From: an uncultured Clostridia bacterium
GTDB lineage: Bacteria > Bacillota > Clostridia > Lachnospirales > CAG-274
DNA: 64,000 bases
Assembly (NCBI GenBank): GCA_947627855.1
Contig: CANQXR010000089.1
Location: forward strand, 1 to 64,000
Direction: 5' to 3'
Shown: one piece after another, positions 27,728 to 36,642 of the stretch
Layout: each line of letters starts with the position of its first letter
How positions within the stretch are numbered: position 1 is the stretch's first letter
The notes under the pieces: model-generated
What the model saw: only the letters and a program-made list of their open reading frames with translations
Databases searched by the model: none
What the model was told of the DNA's origin: nothing
Program-made: the position numbers and the translations under genes

Positions 27728-27777
27728 ACGAGGACTGCCTCAAATAGTTTTAAATTGCTATTTGTAGCAGTCCTCGT
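27728..27777. terminator. Bidirectional terminator between convergent operons
   Basis: ACGAGGACTGC (27728-27738) pairs with GCAGTCCTCGT (27767-27777), with an inner stem CAAATAG/CTATTTG. It sits between the rightward small-gene operon and the leftward amidoligase operon. Confidence 0.8.
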
Positions 27778-27859
27778 GTGTTATTTAAACTTGATTAAAA
27801 ATTATAGAATCACCATTCAGACGTTATTCCAACCAATTACATAAGATAAGTTCACACTC

Positions 27860-28858
27860 CTAAAGGATTAAATCGTACAAATCTTCACCACTGCATAACA
27901 TATTTTCAATGTCAATCAAATCAAATCCTTGCATATAAAGATATTCTATTATTTCTTCATCATATCCAAGGGACTTACTATATGAGACAAGGTCTTCATA
28001 ATATTCTCGATATAACCTCATGGTCTCTGAATTGTGACTGTACTTGTCATAGTTATTTAAGCGTGAAGAGTTTTCTGAAAAATCATAACTGATACCATAA
28101 GCATCATATGGGTCATCAAAGGCGAAGTACTCATTAGAATAATATGGATCGTGATAGTTGAATGTGGTATTTATGATTTCATTGTTTGGCTTGAAAATGA
28201 TTAGTGTTCCGTCTTCAGGAGTTATGTATTCATTTGGTTCCAAATCAAGTTCCTTGAATGCTTCTTTCAAAATACTTTCTGTTGAGGCATAAACATAATA
28301 CCCTTCAAATTTAGCTATACATATTGGATTATCGCCTTTTACTATGTACAATTCATTATCCTTGCTTAAAATAGTAAAGCAATATGAACCCCTAACCTTG
28401 TCAACCATATTGGATATGCTTTCTTCATTCAACGCATTCATACTGTCAATTAGTTGTACCGCTATATACGAATCCGTCTCAATTTTGGTTTTAGGTAATT
28501 TCTCATCTTTTCTTATAGCTATATCATTGTATATAATTCCATTATGTGCAAGAGAATAACCAAGTTTGTCTGAATAGAAGGGGTGATTATTATAATTAAG
28601 AAGTTGGGTTCCTTGTGTTGTAAGCCTTGTGTGACCCATTATAACTTTAGGATTATCATTACAGATTTTAAATTTTATTTTATGTGCCGGTAATGCCTTT
28701 TTTATAATTTTCATAGAACCATTACCTTTTATATATGCTATTCCAGTTGCATCTGTACCTCTGACTTCACATTTTACAGATAGTGTACGGATAATTTTTT
28801 TCTTGAGTATATAAGAAAGAGTATCACTGTAGTCTATTAAGCCGAATAAGCTACACAC
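27860..28858 (-). CDS. Class II glutamine amidotransferase-like (Ntn) protein, copy 1
   Basis: 332 aa if it starts at GTG 28858. That start places Cys at position 2 (MCSLFGLIDY), as required for an N-terminal nucleophile, and lies seven bases after GGGAGGTG. An upstream TTG at 28864 would bury the Cys and sits too close to the site. GHTRLTTQG, NHPF, LAHNGI and ETDSYI match the Arg, Asn-Gly and Asp positions of the glutaminase family. It overlaps amidoligase 1 by 22 bases. It probably releases ammonia from glutamine for the neighbouring ligase. Confidence 0.83.
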   Translation of the reverse strand: MCSLFGLIDYSDTLSYILKKKIIRTLSVKCEVRGTDATGIAYIKGNGSMKIIKKALPAHKIKFKICNDNPKVIMGHTRLTTQGTQLLNYNNHPFYSDKLGYSLAHNGIIYNDIAIRKDEKLPKTKIETDSYIAVQLIDSMNALNEESISNMVDKVRGSYCFTILSKDNELYIVKGDNPICIAKFEGYYVYASTESILKEAFKELDLEPNEYITPEDGTLIIFKPNNEIINTTFNYHDPYYSNEYFAFDDPYDAYGISYDFSENSSRLNNYDKYSHNSETMRLYREYYEDLVSYSKSLGYDEEIIEYLYMQGFDLIDIENMLCSGEDLYDLIL

Positions 28859-29931
28859 TGACAAACACCTCCCTGGTTATCATAGATGTTATTTGATTGG
28901 ACATTTGGGAGCAGACCTTTTTCTTTTAAATAGGTGAATAGCTCTTTATTTTTATTCCTGCCTATTCTTGATATGAAGTCTGACCATGAAAGATTCATCA
29001 TTTCCTTATCGGATAAAGAAACAGCTACGTTACATATTTCATTCACCATCTGAAGTGTAGCTATAAATGTGTTATATCTCAACGTACCATTGAACATTCG
29101 AAATTCAACCGTATCATCATTTAACAGATTAATACATTTATATCTACAGGGATTGCTGGCATTAACATAGTCCAGAGTGTCCATAGGATTTGTTAAGATG
29201 CCATAACGTGCCGCCCACTTGCTCATTTGCTTTTCTGTTCTGCGTGAGAAACTAAGCATCTTATCCCAGTTATTTTCTACAAAGTATAAAATATTTGCAA
29301 TTGTACTTTCTTGCTCCTCAAGTGTAGAACCTAATGATGTTCTGTTTACATGACAATGGAGTCCACAAGTATGGGAGCTGTGACTTACGTAGCCACTATT
29401 TATAAGATGTTCCATAATTTCTTCCCATTTCATGATATTCATATGATAACGCAGGGTCATCGGGTGGGAAACAATTTCAAAACCGTCGGGGACACTACTG
29501 TCACCTTTTATGTATATTTTTCGGTCACAGAATGTGTTGGCAATATTGTGAATCTCTTTAGCTACAATATTTGAATAACCACCGGCGTCAACCTCAAGTT
29601 CTACACCAAAGAATCTGCGGTCTGATAGGTCTTCATAAAAGGTCGGGGTGGGTTTAAAGTAATAGCTATTTATATAACCAATGCACATTATTTCATAACA
29701 TTCCCTACAGATTGTTGGTGCTCCCGGGTGACGCTCCCTTGGGTAAATTGTTTCATCTCTGAGAATAGGCCTACCACATTTGGTGCAGTGTGTAGAAGTT
29801 GATGGGTGAGTATTGACGGAAGTGGGCATTTCAGTATCATATAACTGATTGAAGTTTGTAGTATTAGTTGAGATGTCAGCGCTTTCAATGTTTTCTGTTT
29901 TATTGTTTAATGTATTTGTATTTTCTTCCAT
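28837..29931 (-). CDS. Amidoligase-like (COOH-NH2 ligase) protein, copy 1
   Basis: 364 aa. A Thr/Asn-rich N-terminal tail and a zinc ribbon (CTKCGRPI ... CRECYEIMC, residues ~49-82) precede a glutamine-synthetase-fold domain of the Amidoligase_2 type. FFGVELEVD, FEIVSHPMTLRYH, CGLHCHVNRTSLG and VEFRMFNGTLRYNTF are its metal/ATP-binding motifs. Published genome surveys link this family with glutaminase-type partners in modifying peptides or making small metabolites. Here it overlaps such a partner. Confidence 0.83.
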   Translation of the reverse strand: MEENTNTLNNKTENIESADISTNTTNFNQLYDTEMPTSVNTHPSTSTHCTKCGRPILRDETIYPRERHPGAPTICRECYEIMCIGYINSYYFKPTPTFYEDLSDRRFFGVELEVDAGGYSNIVAKEIHNIANTFCDRKIYIKGDSSVPDGFEIVSHPMTLRYHMNIMKWEEIMEHLINSGYVSHSSHTCGLHCHVNRTSLGSTLEEQESTIANILYFVENNWDKMLSFSRRTEKQMSKWAARYGILTNPMDTLDYVNASNPCRYKCINLLNDDTVEFRMFNGTLRYNTFIATLQMVNEICNVAVSLSDKEMMNLSWSDFISRIGRNKNKELFTYLKEKGLLPNVQSNNIYDNQGGVCQCVAYSA

Positions 29932-30061
29932 AAGTAATTAAATTCTCCTTTGTATGTAAAATATTTTTAAATAAAAGGTGCTGTATGGTCTGATGATTAT
30001 GTACATGAACTTTATTACTCTTACTTCAACAACCTACAGTACCGATAACTATAGAAATGAT

Positions 30062-30475
30062 TTACCAGATTCTGTTAAGACCTCTGGTAGGGGTTAATTC
30101 TATGCCAATAGAACCAAACTCAGATAGTTCGGGTTCGTTGGAGTTAAATACATAGACAAGTTGTCTGTTGTCTTTAATATCTTCTATGTCAAGGTTCCAG
30201 TCATCTTTGTAATCACTGATGTAGAGATAGTTTTCAAACTCACCCATGGACGTGTAACTGTGAATAACAAAGTAGACCAGCGCATTATATTTTTTCTCAA
30301 AGTTTTTTATTCGCTTTGACTGATCATTATTAATCCAGAAGCAGGTACCAAATGGTGGTTCACTTTCAGATACAAGACCTTTGTTTTCAAATTGTTCTAT
30401 TACGTCCGGAAAGATACCAAAGAGTTTCATTCGTTTAATTGCTTCTTTCTTTTTATCTTCTAAATTGATGTTCAT
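30062..30475 (-). CDS. Unknown protein within the amidoligase operon
   Basis: 137 aa from ATG 30475, preceded by TTAGGAG. An upstream in-frame start would lack a site. The C-terminus FGSIGIELTPTRGLNRIW is distinctive, but I do not recognise it. It sits between glutaminase copy 2 and amidoligase copy 1, so it could be a substrate or helper. It is predicted soluble. Confidence 0.7.
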   Translation of the reverse strand: MNINLEDKKKEAIKRMKLFGIFPDVIEQFENKGLVSESEPPFGTCFWINNDQSKRIKNFEKKYNALVYFVIHSYTSMGEFENYLYISDYKDDWNLDIEDIKDNRQLVYVFNSNEPELSEFGSIGIELTPTRGLNRIW

Positions 30476-30485
30476 TAAATCACTC

Positions 30486-31490
30486 CTAAAACATATATTT
30501 TCGATGTAAGTAATTATTTGTTGAAATACGTTTTTTATAGCCATATAATATATCCTCTATTTCTGTTAGGCTGTATTTGTAATCCATAAGTTTATATATA
30601 AACTCACAGTCCAAGCCCAGTTCTTCTGAAAAACCGTATAAGTAATCAATATACTCCATAGTATTTTCATCATTAAACCTAACATTTTGTACATTATCAA
30701 AGGTATTATAATTATGATAATATGAGATGTTGGGACTTCTTGAATGATTGTGATAAGGATTAGCAGGGGAGTAGTAATTATTCACATAGTTAAATCTTGC
30801 TGACTCAATAATTCCATCATTTCGGAATTTTAGTATATCGCCGTCATTAGGAGATATTGTGCTCTTGTAGTTAAGATTAAGAGAGTTTACAGTATTGAAG
30901 AGGATTCCAAAAGTAGATGCATACATAAACCAACCGCCCATATCGACAATATGGATAGGGTTATCACCTTTTACTATATATAGCTCATTATCCTTACTTA
31001 GTATGGTAAAGCAGAATGAACCTTTTATATCTTCAGCCATATCACATATGCTTTCAAAGTTTAATTTACCATATTCTTCTAATAGCTGTACGGCTATATA
31101 AGAGTCTGTCAAGATATAAGTCTTGGGTAAACACTTATCTTCACGGAGGGATGCGTCATTACTGAGAATACCATTATGTGCCAGAGCAAAACCCAACTTA
31201 TGAGAGTAAAAAGGGTGATTGTTATAGTTTTTTCTTTTGTCGCCTTGTGTGGCAAAACGTGTGTGACCCATAATAACTTTAGGATTATCGCAGAAAAGAC
31301 CTAAACGCATTTTATGAGCCGGAAGTGGTTTCTTAAATACTCTCATTGTGTTATCCGGACGTATGTAGGCATAACCAGTTGCATCAACCCCTCTTTCTTC
31401 ACAGTTCGAGGATAGTACTTTTAAGTACTTTGCTTTTTCTTTTTGGGTAAGTTTGTTGTTGGAATCAATTATCCCAAATAATCCACACAT
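30486..31490 (-). CDS. Class II glutamine amidotransferase-like (Ntn) protein, copy 2
   Basis: 334 aa beginning MCGLFGIID, with Cys at position 2 as the nucleophile. GHTRFATQG, NHPFYSHKLGFALAHNGI and LTDSYIAVQLLE follow the same pattern as copy 1 and are highly similar to it. After residue ~230 the two copies diverge. The C-terminal ~100 residues are rich in Asn and Tyr. It lies 44 bases after amidoligase 2, forming a second ligase-glutaminase pair. Confidence 0.86.
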   Translation of the reverse strand: MCGLFGIIDSNNKLTQKEKAKYLKVLSSNCEERGVDATGYAYIRPDNTMRVFKKPLPAHKMRLGLFCDNPKVIMGHTRFATQGDKRKNYNNHPFYSHKLGFALAHNGILSNDASLREDKCLPKTYILTDSYIAVQLLEEYGKLNFESICDMAEDIKGSFCFTILSKDNELYIVKGDNPIHIVDMGGWFMYASTFGILFNTVNSLNLNYKSTISPNDGDILKFRNDGIIESARFNYVNNYYSPANPYHNHSRSPNISYYHNYNTFDNVQNVRFNDENTMEYIDYLYGFSEELGLDCEFIYKLMDYKYSLTEIEDILYGYKKRISTNNYLHRKYMF

Positions 31491-31534
31491 TGATCTAACC
31501 TCCTATCAAGTAAAATATTTTTGAATGAAGCAAC

Positions 31535-32671
31535 TTATAAGTTGCGAGTTTTTAAGTATTCAATCAGTTCTGGGTATTTATCTCTATCTATATCTGATAC
31601 AAGTTTTTCCCAAGTTAAATCTTCAATTTCCATATCTGTGCATTTTGTCACTAAATCACATAGTAAATTGACAAATTGAAGAGTTGCTTTGAAAGTGTCG
31701 ATTTTTAGCGTACCCCGGAATATTCTGAATTCGATAGTGTCGGCATTTGTTATATTGATACACATATGTCGTTTATATTTACAGTCGAATCCAGCTTTCA
31801 TGTCTTTTTTAAATTCTTCCGGATTGCTTTTTGTTCCGTATTTAGCAGCCCAGTTGTTTAACTGCTTTTGGGTGCGTCTTGAGAATATACGTATCTGTTC
31901 CCAATGATGGTCAACCAAGTACAGTAACCGTGCTATAGCTGAATCCTGTTCATCTATATTGGAACCAAATGCAGTTCGATTTACGTGAATGTGCAGACCA
32001 CAAGTTCCAACCTTACTGCTAAGGTAGTCGTCCTTTAGAAGTATAGTCATTATTTCTTCCCACGGCATATTCTTTAAGTGGTAATTCAGACTCATAGGGT
32101 GTGACACTAACTCAAATCCACAATTTAGACTACCATCATATTTTATGTAGAGCCTTTGATTTTCACCATATTTGTGATTAGCAATGTCAAGAACATTGGC
32201 TGCGGTTTCATATTCATTGGTAAATGCATCACGTTCCTTCTTGTCAACCTCAAGCTCAATACCAAAAAAGCGGGAATTACAGCCATAAAATATTGGCTCA
32301 GGTTTATAAGAGTAATTGTGTATCAGTGTCTTTGATAACTGTTCTCGATAACAATCAATGCAGTATGGATCGCTATCACAGTCATCGTCTAACCTATACA
32401 CGTCGCTGTCATGAATTATCCGGTCACAAGATGTGCATCTTCGGTATTCAGTCATATAGCATGTTGTACAGATATTGAGGTAATCATCTGTCTCAATATT
32501 GTTATCATCAAAATAGTCCCCGCAATGGTCACATTTGACTCCATGTTGTTCTGCACAATCAATACAATATGTCAGTGATTCACGATATTCGTTTGTGAAT
32601 GAAACACTGTCTCGTAAGGGAATTTCTTGACTGCAACAGTCGCACACTGTCATATTTTCATATTCATTCAT
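31535..32671 (-). CDS. Amidoligase-like (COOH-NH2 ligase) protein, copy 2
   Basis: 378 aa from ATG 32671, 13 bases after GGGAGG; an ATG at 32692 overlaps that site and is less likely. The N-terminus has three or four CxxC knuckles (CDCC, CIDC, CDHC, CTTC, CTSC, CIDC; residues ~11-113), more than copy 1. FFGIELEVDKKE, FELVSHPMSLNYH, CGLHIHVNRTAFG and IEFRIFRGTLKIDTF are the ligase motifs. It is first in the leftward five-gene operon. Confidence 0.85.
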   Translation of the reverse strand: MNEYENMTVCDCCSQEIPLRDSVSFTNEYRESLTYCIDCAEQHGVKCDHCGDYFDDNNIETDDYLNICTTCYMTEYRRCTSCDRIIHDSDVYRLDDDCDSDPYCIDCYREQLSKTLIHNYSYKPEPIFYGCNSRFFGIELEVDKKERDAFTNEYETAANVLDIANHKYGENQRLYIKYDGSLNCGFELVSHPMSLNYHLKNMPWEEIMTILLKDDYLSSKVGTCGLHIHVNRTAFGSNIDEQDSAIARLLYLVDHHWEQIRIFSRRTQKQLNNWAAKYGTKSNPEEFKKDMKAGFDCKYKRHMCINITNADTIEFRIFRGTLKIDTFKATLQFVNLLCDLVTKCTDMEIEDLTWEKLVSDIDRDKYPELIEYLKTRNL

Positions 32672-32886
32672 TATTTTTTTGTTACCTCCCATAAATAGTT
32701 TTTGTTAATGATAAAAAATAAAGTTAGACTGTAGTTATATGTGCTGCACTGGTGAAATCTGTTCACCTCCTTTCAGTGGTTTTGTAGAGTATAAAGTGAG
32801 CACATGATAATGTGGTCGTTTGTCTGGTTTTTGTTTTAACCACAATCTTATATAGGGAAGTTTGATTATGTAATTCAATTAAACTC

Positions 32887-33235
32887 AGAGCACAAGATTT
32901 AGGAAATTTTAAGCTCAATTACGACCTCAGAAATTGAGTTTTGAAAGTTCCGATATAAGTGCATCTTTTTATTACCTAAGTCGAACATTTAAGGGTATTG
33001 CTGTGGTAAAACAGATGTTTTTACTGATTTCATAGAATTACAACCTAACATAGAAATGCTCAATTTTTGAGTTTATTGAAATTTAGAACACAATTTTTTG
33101 AAATTTTTAGGCCCAAATACGACCTCAGAAATTGAGTTTCGAAAAAATCTATCAAAAGTACATCTTTTTAGCACTCAAGTCGAACATTTTAGGACGTAGT
33201 AAGGGTAAAATGGATGTTTTATTGATTTAAATGAA
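32887..33235. repeat. Two ~150-bp direct repeats in a divergent intergenic region
   Basis: The segments around 32887-33035 and 33084-33235 share long identical words about 199 bases apart: TACGACCTCAGAAATTGAGTTT, AAGTCGAACATTT and a GGTAAAA...GATGTTTT block. In the first copy, CTCAATT (32914-32920) and AATTGAG flank ACGACCTCAG as a small palindrome. They lie between the leftward amidoligase operon and the rightward phosphorylase operon. They could be regulatory or origin-like; no replication gene is next to them. Nothing else is visible in the 880-base gap apart from the hairpin at 33317. Confidence 0.7.
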
Positions 33236-33316
33236 TGTAACTATGTATAGCAAGTAATTAACTTTTAAGTAAAGAGTATGAGTATATATAAGTTAAACTA
33301 TTTATTTTAGACGCAC

Positions 33317-33365
33317 ACGCACGTATAAAATATAGTAACTTTTTATTACGCACACGTGCGTTTTT
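33317..33365 (+). other. GC-rich hairpin with T-tract in AT-rich gap
   Basis: ACGCACGT (33317-33324) pairs with ACGTGCGT (33354-33361), followed by five T. ACGCACACG also occurs as a direct repeat at 33311 and 33349. It resembles a terminator, but no rightward gene lies upstream of it. Confidence 0.5.
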
Positions 33366-33553
33366 AAATTATAATTATAATAATAAAATAAACCAAATAG
33401 TGAAAATAAATAGCATTAATTAATATGGAATTTTGGTGTAATGTAAAAGACGAGTTTTGATAAATGTAATTAACTATACACTGTTAGTAATTGAAAACCA
33501 GCTACAGCAGTGTGTTGCCGGTATACAAAAATAATTTAAAAGAGGTGAGTTGT

Positions 33554-34318
33554 ATGATTTTAAGGGAATTTGACCCAACGGAGACAGCGATTATCAACCC
33601 TTCAGAGGTTCGTAATCCGGTTAAGAATATGCCCAAGGTAGCTATTGCGTGTTACGCCTACAAAATAATAGACGCAATATTGGATATGTTTGAATATGAT
33701 ATTATCTCATTTATGACCACATCAAGTGAGTCAAGACCTGTGTATAAAATAGAATGTGGTGATAAAAGCTTTGCACTTATATTGGCTTTCATTGGAGCGC
33801 CAGCCAGTGCAGCTATGTTAGAGGAATTATATGCAATGGGTGCTGAAACAGTGGTAGCTTTCGGAAGTTGTGGAGTGCTTGACAAAGCCTTAAATAAAAA
33901 CACCATAGTCATTCCAACCTCGGCTGTACGGGGAGAAGGTACAAGCTACCATTACATAGAACCTTCAGATGAAGTGGAGGTTAATTCAGGGTATATTGAT
34001 TTGATGGGTAATCTTCTGAATAAGTTTAATCTTGAGTATGTCAGGGGTAAGACATGGACAACAGATGCATTCTACAGGGAAACTGAGAAGAAAGTGAACG
34101 AGCATAAAGAGCAGGGCTGTATATGCGTTGATATGGAATGTTCAGCTAATGCAGCAGTATCAAAATTTAGGAATAAGAAATTAGTACAATTCCTATATGC
34201 TTCAGACAACATGGATTCAGAAAAGTGGGACAGAAGAGATAATGAAGAGTGTAGGCTTGTAAATTCAGTTGATGATATAATTAAATTTGCTTTAGAACTG
34301 GCCCTTGAGCTTTCATAA
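33554..34318 (+). CDS. Nucleoside phosphorylase-like protein
   Basis: 254 aa of the PNP/uridine phosphorylase fold. IGAPASAAMLEELYAMGAETVVAFGSCGVL holds the phosphate/ribose loop, VIPTSAVRGEGTSYHY the next strand, and CICVDMECSANAAVSKFRN the base-binding VDME motif. AGAGGTGAG precedes ATG 33554. Family members cleave nucleosides with phosphate (or water, as nucleosidases). In a mobile island it could serve nucleotide salvage or act on NAD-related metabolites; that is inference. Confidence 0.82.
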   Translation: MILREFDPTETAIINPSEVRNPVKNMPKVAIACYAYKIIDAILDMFEYDIISFMTTSSESRPVYKIECGDKSFALILAFIGAPASAAMLEELYAMGAETVVAFGSCGVLDKALNKNTIVIPTSAVRGEGTSYHYIEPSDEVEVNSGYIDLMGNLLNKFNLEYVRGKTWTTDAFYRETEKKVNEHKEQGCICVDMECSANAAVSKFRNKKLVQFLYASDNMDSEKWDRRDNEECRLVNSVDDIIKFALELALELS

Positions 34319-34341
34319 GCAGTTAAAGGAGGATTTAAATT

Positions 34342-34635
34342 ATGAGTAATATTCCGGACGTCAATCAATATTCGGAGTGGGTAGGCAAGAGTTTTTATAA
34401 ATGGTGTGAAGAAAATGAAGATGACAGAAAAATATATTATGTACTCTTATATATGTCGGGTAATGAAAGAGTGAAGACAGAAAGATTCACAAGTGAAGAT
34501 ACTATTGGTCCTACAACCATGGTAGCATTGACTGAAAGCGAGATAGCTGATATTAGAGTTGACAACAACGAATTATACATAACACTTCATAACTACAACC
34601 CAATAAATGCAGGTTTCAAAGAATTAAAATTTTAA
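34342..34635 (+). CDS. Unknown protein downstream of phosphorylase
   Basis: 97 aa, soluble, no motif recognised. AAAGGAGG lies before ATG 34342, and it is 23 bases after the phosphorylase gene. Its stop abuts an in-frame TTG of the methylase-like gene. Confidence 0.7.
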   Translation: MSNIPDVNQYSEWVGKSFYKWCEENEDDRKIYYVLLYMSGNERVKTERFTSEDTIGPTTMVALTESEIADIRVDNNELYITLHNYNPINAGFKELKF

Positions 34636-34674
34636 TTGACAAAAATAACAGACGACACGAGAGGAGTGGGGCAG

Positions 34675-35808
34675 GTGTTATTAACACAAAAACCAGACAA
34701 AAAGACTTATGATGAACAGTTAATTAACAAAACAGATAGCACTACAAATGAAGCTAAAGAAGTAAAGTCACCTTTTAAGTGGGTGGGAGTAAAGGATGGA
34801 ATATTTGATATTTTTGAGTCTTTATATCCAAATTCATTATCTGTTAATGTAGGAGTTAAGGATTCTATTGGTAAGATGAACAGCTCTGTGTTGTCAACGG
34901 ATAAAACTAAATCACGCAGGGCAATGAAAGGTATTAAATGTGTAGTAGAACCTTTTATGGGTGGGGCGTCAAATTCAGTATATTTGTATCAGAAATACCC
35001 AACAATTGAGAAGTTCTTTGGCTGTGATGTTCTTACTGATTTAATAAACTTCTACTGGACTTTAAAGTATTATCCGAATGAACTTATGGTATGTTTAAAT
35101 ACACTTATTGGACGATATAATGATATGTGTTTCAGCTCAAGTACAAGAAGTAACTATTTCGTACAAGTAAGAAGTTGGTTCAATGATATGATATTGCCCC
35201 TACAGTCAGGCGGAAGTAGCCTCTCTATTGAACGGGCTGCCGGCTTCTACTTCTTACACCTTGCAAGTTTCAACCGTTCCTACCGCACAAACCAGAAGGG
35301 ATTGTTCAACAGTACAGCAAGTAATATACCAAAGATTATTCCGCCGGAGGGTTCTATTGAGAATTTAAAGGAAATGCTGGACACTAAGATGACAGTCGCA
35401 CTCTGCGATTACAGAAAGAGTTTGGATTATATTTCACACGTAATTAACCCATCAATGGCGTATGGAGAGTACGAGGCGGATGAAAATGAAACACCTATAA
35501 GACCGAGTGAGGTTTTTGTATATATAGACCCACCATCAAGTTTGCATGGATTGCCGGGAGATGTACACAACCCAAGTATTTTTCCATACTCTAAGGAAAA
35601 GATGGAGGAGTTGGCAAGGTTTTGTAATGATCTGTCATCGCTTAGGGTGAAGTGGTTATTGACTGTAGATGATAGTTGTATTGACGCTTTTATGGATGTA
35701 TGTGAGTATTCAGTAAATGTCAAACCTTTGATAAATACAGCAATACGCAACCCATCTAAGAGAGTTAAGGAAGTATTTGTGTACAATTACAGAGTAGAGA
35801 ATACATGA
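34675..35808 (+). CDS. D12-class (Dam-like) adenine methyltransferase relative with DPPS
   Basis: About 377 aa. SPFKWVGVKDGIFD near the N-terminus and VEPFMGGASNSVYL are the Dam-type FxGG region. FFGCDVLTDLINFYW and FNRSYRTNQKGLFN are further D12 features. The catalytic motif reads YIDPPSSL, so DPPY is changed to DPPS. The motif spacing otherwise fits, so it may be an altered-specificity or inactive enzyme. GTG 34675 follows GAGAGGAG at seven bases; a TTG at 34636 abuts the previous stop and is an alternative. Confidence 0.72.
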   Translation: MLLTQKPDKKTYDEQLINKTDSTTNEAKEVKSPFKWVGVKDGIFDIFESLYPNSLSVNVGVKDSIGKMNSSVLSTDKTKSRRAMKGIKCVVEPFMGGASNSVYLYQKYPTIEKFFGCDVLTDLINFYWTLKYYPNELMVCLNTLIGRYNDMCFSSSTRSNYFVQVRSWFNDMILPLQSGGSSLSIERAAGFYFLHLASFNRSYRTNQKGLFNSTASNIPKIIPPEGSIENLKEMLDTKMTVALCDYRKSLDYISHVINPSMAYGEYEADENETPIRPSEVFVYIDPPSSLHGLPGDVHNPSIFPYSKEKMEELARFCNDLSSLRVKWLLTVDDSCIDAFMDVCEYSVNVKPLINTAIRNPSKRVKEVFVYNYRVENT

Positions 35809-35876
35809 TTTCCGCTAACCTTGGAATAAATCAGCATAAAATAAAAATAACCTCCATATGAAGGGGGTTAAAAATA

Positions 35877-35969
35877 ATGCAAAGAGGAGACGCTATCCTT
35901 TCTGTATACTTACGCAAATATACTCAACCAATATATAATAAAAGAATTTCTTGGAAGGAGAGAAATTAA
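35877..35969 (+). CDS. Possible 30-aa protein
   Basis: ATG 35877 follows AAGGGGG at a good distance. The stop abuts the GTG start of the next gene, whose ribosome-binding site lies inside this ORF, suggesting coupling. The sequence is basic (MQRGDAILSVYLRKY...). Confidence 0.45.
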   Translation: MQRGDAILSVYLRKYTQPIYNKRISWKERN

Positions 35970-36164
35970 GTGAATTTCAGAAATACATTAGAGCACCTTA
36001 TTCAACAGGGAGATATTAAGGGACATTTAGGTGAAGTGCCGAATTTTATGCGTGTCACCGAAAATGACCTATGTGAGTTAGAAGCAAATATCCAGTTTGA
36101 TATGGGTAGAAATGAGGCTATGCTTTCAAGAAGCAAGGAGTTAGCCGTAAACCGAGCAATCTAA
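35970..36164 (+). CDS. Small unknown protein
   Basis: 64 aa from GTG 35970, with AAGGAGAG nine bases upstream. No family recognised. Predicted helical and soluble. Confidence 0.6.
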   Translation: MNFRNTLEHLIQQGDIKGHLGEVPNFMRVTENDLCELEANIQFDMGRNEAMLSRSKELAVNRAI

Positions 36165-36183
36165 TAAGGGAACGGAACCATTT

Positions 36184-36366
36184 ATGAAGAGGACATTTGA
36201 TTTATCATCTGAGCGTATAGTCAGTATCAAAAATGAAATATTAAATGATGATAATGGTAATAAGCTCAGGATGAAGGATGAAAATAATTTCCCAAAGGCT
36301 CTGTCAAAAGGAGCTGATAGGCTTTCTGGAAGTTACTTTAAGGAAGTTATGAGATTTTTAAGATAA
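36184..36366 (+). CDS. Small basic unknown protein
   Basis: 60 aa, basic, from ATG 36184. The upstream AAGGGAACGG is a weak site. It follows the 64-aa gene by 19 bases and is probably cotranscribed. Confidence 0.5.
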   Translation: MKRTFDLSSERIVSIKNEILNDDNGNKLRMKDENNFPKALSKGADRLSGSYFKEVMRFLR

Positions 36367-36375
36367 CAAGATGAA

Positions 36376-36484
36376 TCAATATAAAATTATGCCAACCATA
36401 ACAGAAACTGTACGAGATATGGTTATATGTATATTTAAAGTGCAAGGTTTTTTCTGTGTTGAGTTTGGATTGGAGTGGCAACAT
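36376..36484 (-). pseudogene. Decayed second copy of the Fst-like toxin gene
   Basis: On the minus strand the residues ITISRTVSVMVGIILY align with IAISFVVSVVAGIVVYY of the intact toxin at 36784-36867. The upstream flank TTGGAGTGGCAACA (near 36470) is shared with the intact gene. The start codon has changed (ATG to ATA) and the reading frame ends early in TGA. Confidence 0.7.
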
Positions 36485-36607
36485 AGAAAATGAGCATTAG
36501 AATAACTTTTATAGTTTCTGTGTGGTTTGGCATGATATATCAATCTTATTGTTAAAATTATCGACCTAAATTGATGCAAAATTTTTATAAAAACCTTTGA
36601 GTATGTA

Positions 36608-36636
36608 TTGACACTAACGTCTTTATATCGTATAAT
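36608..36636 (+). promoter_or_regulatory. Promoter of putative antitoxin RNA
   Basis: TTGACA (36608-36613), 17 bases, TATAAT (36631-36636). It is a perfect consensus that points at no open reading frame, only at a short stretch ending in a terminator. Confidence 0.88.
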
Positions 36637-36642
36637 ATAAGC

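Noticed and set aside
32887-33235. Plasmid iterons
   Set aside because: Only two long copies exist rather than a series of short ones, and no Rep gene is nearby; kept only as a weak possibility.
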